This document shows positions 58,257 through 64,000 of a DNA stretch of 64,000 nucleotides, in pieces. The notes under the pieces were generated by a model. That model had not been told where the DNA came from. It saw only the letters and a list, made by a program, of their open reading frames with translations, and made no database searches. A program made the position numbers and the translations under genes. The number at the start of each line of letters is the position of its first letter. Within the stretch, counting starts at the first letter, position 1. The DNA is from Macropodus opercularis (lineage: Eukaryota > Chordata > Actinopteri > Anabantiformes > Osphronemidae), in assembly GCA_030770545.1 (NCBI GenBank), contig CM061104.1:17617001-17681000 (forward strand). The letters are read 5' to 3'.

Positions 58257-59259
58257 GGCAAATTAATCTATGGTCCACAGAACAGGTTTGTTTACGGACA
58301 AGCAGATCTGGAGAGAGGACCCAACAGGGTCGGCTGCTGCTGCTCTGTCTCAATCAGCTGTCAGTTATTTGAAGCAGCTGTTGAAGCCAAGCGCCTGCTG
58401 TGACATCATGACAGGGGTGTGGTTACACGTTCAAGACGCTGAAGGGGCTTGAAACCCTGTTTGGGGTTCGCGTATCATGTGTCTTTACATATATAGCGGC
58501 TGGCTTTGATTTCTGTGTTCAGAGAAGGTACCGGTGGATGATAGGCCTGCTGCACCACGTGGTCCTCGCAGGCCAGGCTGCTGAACCAAGGTCAGTGTTT
58601 CATCTCTACTGCACCTGCTAATGCCATCGGTTATACTAATGACTAAGCAGAGACAGAAGCTGCGTTTGTTGCCTGGTGACGGTAGACCAATGCTAGCAGC
58701 TCGTTCGCCTGATGCGCCTCATTGTTCTCAGCGGACTGCTCCTCACGGTCCGCTAAACCTGAGCCTCTTAGTTTATGAAAGTGTGAGGGTAAAGTTTCAC
58801 TGAGGGATCTGTGGAACAACTGCAAACACAAGACTGTCCTCCCCCAGCAACAACCCCATAGGTTGGCTTGTTTGTCTTCAGGTGCCCTCTACTGGCCAAA
58901 GCGATTATGACCGGAGCAAATAATAAAAGCAGGAGACATGATGGTGAATGGTTGAGTCAGTGACTTTTCACATGCCAATTGAAACGGGTGTATTCACACC
59001 GATTAGCTCCTGTCCTTCCTTTTTCCCCTCTTTAGCGCCAGCCCTTCTACCAGCCATCAACCTGCCATCATCATGTAGAGAAACATGAAGAAGAAATGTT
59101 CTCCTTGCATAGTAGATATTAATCCTGACAGCCCAGCTTTTAATCTCTGATGTGAGGTGACTTAACACCTGTCACACCTGGCCCCCGGGGAGGAAGTTTG
59201 GTCTGTTGGTCGACTCTGTTTCTGAGACTTGCCGCAAACAGCCCTGAAACCTCTCCACA

Positions 59260-59600
59260 GGCAGCCGAACGGCTTCAATGTTGTTTTTGTTAAATTTCCC
59301 CACAGATTTGTGCTTTATTGCCTTACCAGTGTAATCATTAACCGCTGGAACATCGTGCTTTTACTGGCCTTTCACATAATAACATCCCAGCGATTAGACG
59401 GTTACTGTGTGCTTTATGTTCAGGCTCTGATTACAAACGGAGAACAGAAAATTAGGTTTGGGAATTACGTGGGGGTTTATTTTTCACCTGCTCCCATTGT
59501 GTCAGATCTACATGTCTACAGGTTGCCATACCTTCAGCTTCTCATATCGCCTCTGAATCTTCCTGTTGTCTGCCCTTAAATTAATTCTCCTAATGACGAG
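59260..59600. promoter_or_regulatory. Candidate conserved non-coding element downstream of agmo
   Basis: Complex, repeat-free sequence with CTTTATTGCCTTACCAGTG, TGTAATCATTAACCGCTGGA, CAGCGATTAGACGGTTACTG and AAATTAATTCTCCTAATGAC, which includes several homeodomain-type TAAT/ATTA cores. It contains an unassigned 116-codon + strand frame. An enhancer of a neighbouring developmental gene is possible. Only sequence texture supports the call. Confidence 0.25.
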
Positions 59601-62600
59601 ATGAGACACGGACGCATCGATTCTACTGTAGCACTTGCCCTTTACATGAAATCCTGTTGTGAGGCAACAAGGCCCTTCTGAAACAAGTCTCGCTTAATGA
59701 TGCGAGGAAATGTTGCTCGCAATAGGCGATCAATGAGAACTAGATCAAGTAGGGCTCAGTGTAAAAGGCAGCAAAAACATCCTAATACAAACAGGTAAAA
59801 CATATAAAACGACAAAATGTTTCATATGCGCGAACTGAAAATGTGAATGAAAGCCTGTCATGCTCCGCTGCACGAATGACGCAGCGGTTGAATAACCGTC
59901 GGTGAGACGATTCTGTGCTCTGCTCAGCGGGTCGAGGAGAATCTACAGCAGCAGTGGTCGGGAAAACCAGAGCACGCCTGAACGCACCAGACGTGTCCAC
60001 CATCTCCACCTCGGCTGCTCTGATGGCTGCTGAGCTGACTGGAGGCAAACAAAGCAGAACTGAGCTCTCTCCCTCAGTCAGTAAATCTGAATTAAGCCCT
60101 GATGCACCATCATAAGACTACGGGGCATGTTTGAAGCGATTTCCACCTTAATGTGACAAAGCCTTCATGTTAATATGTGTTATGGTTTAGGAATATTCTA
60201 CATTCAGGTCTAGTGGGAGGTTCTGCCCTCTGTCTGGGCTGAGCCATTGACTGAGGCCTTTGAGTATCTCTGCCTTGAGGAATCGGGGTAGAGACAGTAG
60301 CTGTGATTATCCTTCTGTAATATAAGTATGTATGTATAATTCATCACGTTGTTCCTTGCCCATAACCGTGTTCGATGATTTGCCCTGATGATGCTTTGGA
60401 TCTTGAGCCGTTTCCCTCTTTTCTCTCGCTGTTTTTTTCTCTTCACATTCTTCTTGTTCAGAACATGGGAAATGTACCACCAAGCATTTATAATTCAGGT
60501 GGAAAAGGCACTGGTTAAACTTGTGAACCTTTAAACATTGACCAATTTCTTGTAACTGTCGACGTGTCTCAGACTGCTGCTAATGTTCAAACCTCCTCCG
60601 TGCCTTTACATTACATTACAGAGTCTTAAGACACTCAAACAGGTGGAAAATGCACCAGACATGATTACAGTAGATGAACTTTGCACCTCTGTTGCAGTTG
60701 TCCAGCGTCAGCCCACCGTCGATGACAGGACGAAGTAAAGAACACCAGCAGTAAAGCAGATCAGTCCTGCCGACACCGCTCCACCGCTGATAAGTGATCT
60801 GTAAGTGCAGAGCACAAACTCTGCAGCCGTCAGCTCTTAGCAACAGCAGTCATGACGTTTTCAGTAAGCATCACATTCGTGTTTATATTACAAGCCACAG
60901 ATGTGGGGTTTCATCTTTGTACAAACTAAATTCACTCGCTTCTGTCCGTTTGCGTTATTTCCGTCGTCCTTCTCTCGTGACACAGCAGATGGGAGGCGTG
61001 AACAAACGTGATGCTCCCTCGCTGCTGCAGCACCTTCCAGTCCCTCGCGCTGATGACCTGCAGTAGTTCAACAATGGGGCTGCTTGAGTCCCACTGAACA
61101 CACGTATGGAAACACGGACATACATGAAATACAGGGAGTGAGAGTAGGCCCAGCACATGCTTCATTCTAAACCCGTATTCGTTCAGCTCCTGAGGAAAAG
61201 ATCCGGCCCGTTAGATGAGTAGCCCACTGTGTTCACCTCCTGTCTGGGAGCAGATCCCCCAGGGCCCTGTCTGCTCACTCTGTCATTTTGTTCTGAACGT
61301 TTTATACACGGTGCATGAGTGAATAACTTCAGCTCGACTGATTCTTTCATCAAGATGTGATGTGTGATTTAGACACTCACTTAATTTCCTCTGCGACCCA
61401 TTTGCTCTGTCACATTATGTGGCCCACGCAAAGAGCCGTAATCGTGTTAGCTGTGTGTGTCAAGTGGAAACGTTTTTACGTTTCATAGATGTCGTACTTG
61501 GAAGTAACGCAGATTCAAAACCGAGTCTTACACTGACGGCAAAACTCAAGTCGCCCACTGTGCAAACAGAAATCTTCTCATGGTCTGGAATGTGTCAGCC
61601 AAGCTAAACAAGCAGAACATAAAACTCAGACTCCTGCGTGTGCAGTGACGGGGCGTTAGGGGAAACCAGGTAACGGCTCTCACCCCCCCGAGCACATTGA
61701 AGCTCACAAATAGAATAAATTCATGTTTAGGTGGCATCGCTCAGTGTCCATCATTTCTATTTGCTACGACTATTCGATAATGTGTCTTTGTAATAACCCA
61801 TGAAACACAGTAAATGGAGTCAGAACCTGCTGGATGATGGTACTGTACATAAACCTTTACACCAGAGAGCACAGCTTTACATCCAAACAGAGGCTGTTTG
61901 GATGCACCTCATAATCTCTTAATAATGTTCCACATCACACCTTATCAGAGATGACCACCCTCGGCTCTTCTGATCCGACAAAATAATTCATCTTGATATG
62001 TTTGCTATGGCACCAAAGGATCAGTTTCGTTGCAGCGAAGGCTGTAGGTTTTGGTTTTTTTGATCGTTCAGCTCAGTTAGTGTGAGTCAGAACGTTGCTT
62101 TGCGTCTCCTGTCGTTGGTGCTGCTTAGCCAGAAATCAAATCAAAACTAAATCTGTTTAACTGAGATGATTTCGTGCAAACTGATCCGACTGCGAGAAAC
62201 TAAAAGACAGAACCTGCTGACGTTCCAGACAAGACACGCTGGGCTCGCTTTCACTTTATTTATGGACACAAAGGAGTTATGGGTTTGAGCATTCACTGAT
62301 GTGATGCAGTCAGTTGCCAGGGAAGCTACTCTAACCAGCCTCCTGTGTCTGACCCACATGCATAATGACCGCGATAGATCTCATAATGATGTGCTTGGCA
62401 GTGACAGGCGCATCTGACGTCTGTCTTTTGTGTCGTCTGCCTGTAAAACACATCTGCACATCTTTCACAAACCACAGCAGCCAGGCTTGATTTCATCATT
62501 ATAATGTAGGACGGTGTTTGTAGTAAGCTGTCATTTTGTTGACGCTGCTGCTTTGGCTATTTTTCTCTCGATCCTGAGCTCTGAACTGCAGTTTAACCCT

Positions 62601-63156
62601 CTGGGTTCAGCAAAGGAAAACTACATAAATACGGTTCATACAGATTTGTGATTCCAAAGTAGGTTGAATAATTTCAAAACGGGAAAAATCAGAGTATTGT
62701 CACCCAGCCCTGCATCAGCTGGATGTTTAGGTTCAATGGCTACGCCACCGTTTTACTCGGTCCTGCTGCTGTAGAGTCCAGCACTGATCAGACGGTTGTA
62801 GATAGTTTACAGTCAGAACTCAAATCATTTTTATAGTAGCTGTTTTGCAGTCTTATTTTTAACAATAAACCAATATTTCAGTTTTGTGGAATGTTAAGAC
62901 CATAGTCCTGAGATGACACATTTATTTAAACAATGCTAATGATTCAAATGAACAGTCTGCAGGTAACTAAATGTCAGCTGAGATGCTGGTCACTCGGAGC
63001 AGATTACCCGCTGACGCTCGCATGTGAGGGACATGTCGATACTTCAACTGGCTCTGCCTCTGACAAAATGCTCACACCCACATGACCTACACTGAGAGCC
63101 TGGAGGCAGCACTAAAACACAAGCGGTATTGGCACACTGGTCAGCCGCCCCCTCGC

Positions 63157-63173
63157 CACACACACACACACAC
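63157..63173. repeat. Short (CA)n microsatellite
   Basis: About eight CA units near the end of the window. Confidence 0.9.
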
Positions 63174-64000
63174 CATATTTAGGTCATTGTTCAGCAATCT
63201 TTCATGAAACTCGATCCACAATGATGCTGGCGGGTCAGATTAAACGGTGGGATCTGCAGGTGGGAGGGATGTAAAGGTTACCCGAGGGTGGCCTGCTAAA
63301 TTAACTGAAGGTATTAGGTTTGTTCCAGGAAGCAGCACACGCGTTGCTCAAGACTTTTTCTCCAGAACAGCAGGGCAGAACCTGATATTGAGTAACCTTT
63401 ACGTCTCCTGCAGAAGGCGAACACATGTTCTATAAAACTAGACATTTATCCTGCACAGCAGCTCTAACGGATCAAAGCTAAATATCTGTCTCCTGACTTT
63501 CAATAAAACAACTGGAAATACATATTGTTATAATGACTGAGATCCTTAATTACGTTGCTGAATTCATGTACCTTACAATAGTTGAAACAATCTATGCTTT
63601 TGTTGAGCATAAAACGTATAAGAGCGCTCAATCCATTTCCTCTGCTGCTTTGAGGCAGGAAGTCATGAGGGTTGTGTTATCCTTGAGCAGAACCTGGCCT
63701 GAAAGACGTCTTGTTAGTCTTATCATCAGAAATCATGGGATTTTAGCTCACGGTCAGAGATGCAGAAAATGCTGTGTTCAGCCTCTGAACTGAGCTGCGC
63801 TCAGAAGCCTCACATCACGATCCAATCATGTTTTTAAGGTAACTGACGAATCAGTCAAATGTACAAAATGTCCTGTGTCCAACAATCTGCAAAAGTATCT
63901 GATCCGCCCACTGAGCCCTGTAGCAACAGTTGGAGGGCGTCGGAGAACGTGATCATTCAATCACTTAATTAGTTTAATAGCTGATTAACATTTAGTTAAT

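Larger units (their letters stand above)
57781..64000. other. Downstream intergenic DNA, no gene recognised
   Basis: In human the next gene on this side and strand is DGKB. I looked for diacylglycerol kinase exons on both strands and recognised none, so it presumably lies beyond the window. The stretch holds a repeat scrap near 58225-58256, a (CA)n at 63157-63173 and candidate conserved blocks at about 57950-58080 and 59260-59600. The frames are short, and the longest (116 codons at 59229-59579) has no family match. Confidence 0.6.

Noticed and set aside
57781..64000. Expected start of dgkb downstream of agmo
   Set aside because: No diacylglycerol kinase exon or EF-hand/C1 motif was recognised on either strand in this stretch.

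Overview
The window is vertebrate nuclear DNA, most likely from a compact-genome teleost, probably a percomorph (inference). The evidence is GT-AG introns, long non-coding stretches, CA/GT microsatellites and several dispersed repeats typical of fish. Two protein-coding genes can be rebuilt exon by exon, both on the + strand and tail-to-head: meox2 (mesenchyme homeobox 2, CDS 17058-24715, 3 exons, 313 aa) and agmo (alkylglycerol monooxygenase, formerly TMEM195, CDS 27089-57319, 13 exons, 445 aa). MEOX2 and AGMO are also neighbours in the same orientation on human 7p21, so this is conserved microsynteny. Both reading frames are intact and every intron joins in phase.

Layout. Bases 1-16700 are upstream intergenic DNA with no recognisable gene; they hold microsatellites, two old dispersed repeats and several blocks that look like conserved non-coding sequence. 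A TATA/MEF2-type box at 16711-16720 probably marks the meox2 promoter. The meox2 introns are 4.0 and 2.7 kb; the first carries an exact PBX-PREP/MEIS decamer with SOX-like motifs, 140 bp before the first homeobox exon. The meox2 3' UTR runs to about 25.4 kb. A 384-bp solo LTR (26128-26511) with a 4-bp target duplication lies directly upstream of the GC-rich agmo promoter, which contains the TCTCGCGAGA element. The agmo introns range from 86 bp to 10.1 kb; intron 3 holds a second exact PBX-PREP decamer plus a PBX-HOX site. The agmo mRNA ends near 57.78 kb. The last 6.2 kb has no recognisable gene.

Function. MEOX2 is a nuclear homeodomain transcription factor of somite/paraxial mesoderm, muscle and vascular development. 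AGMO is an ER multi-pass, tetrahydrobiopterin-dependent iron enzyme that cleaves ether lipids. The two are not known to share a pathway. A plausible reason for their linkage is that agmo introns host enhancers for meox2 or other neighbours (inference). I found no undescribed multigene system. The most interesting signals are the paired PBX-PREP decamers, the promoter-adjacent solo LTR and the candidate conserved non-coding blocks.
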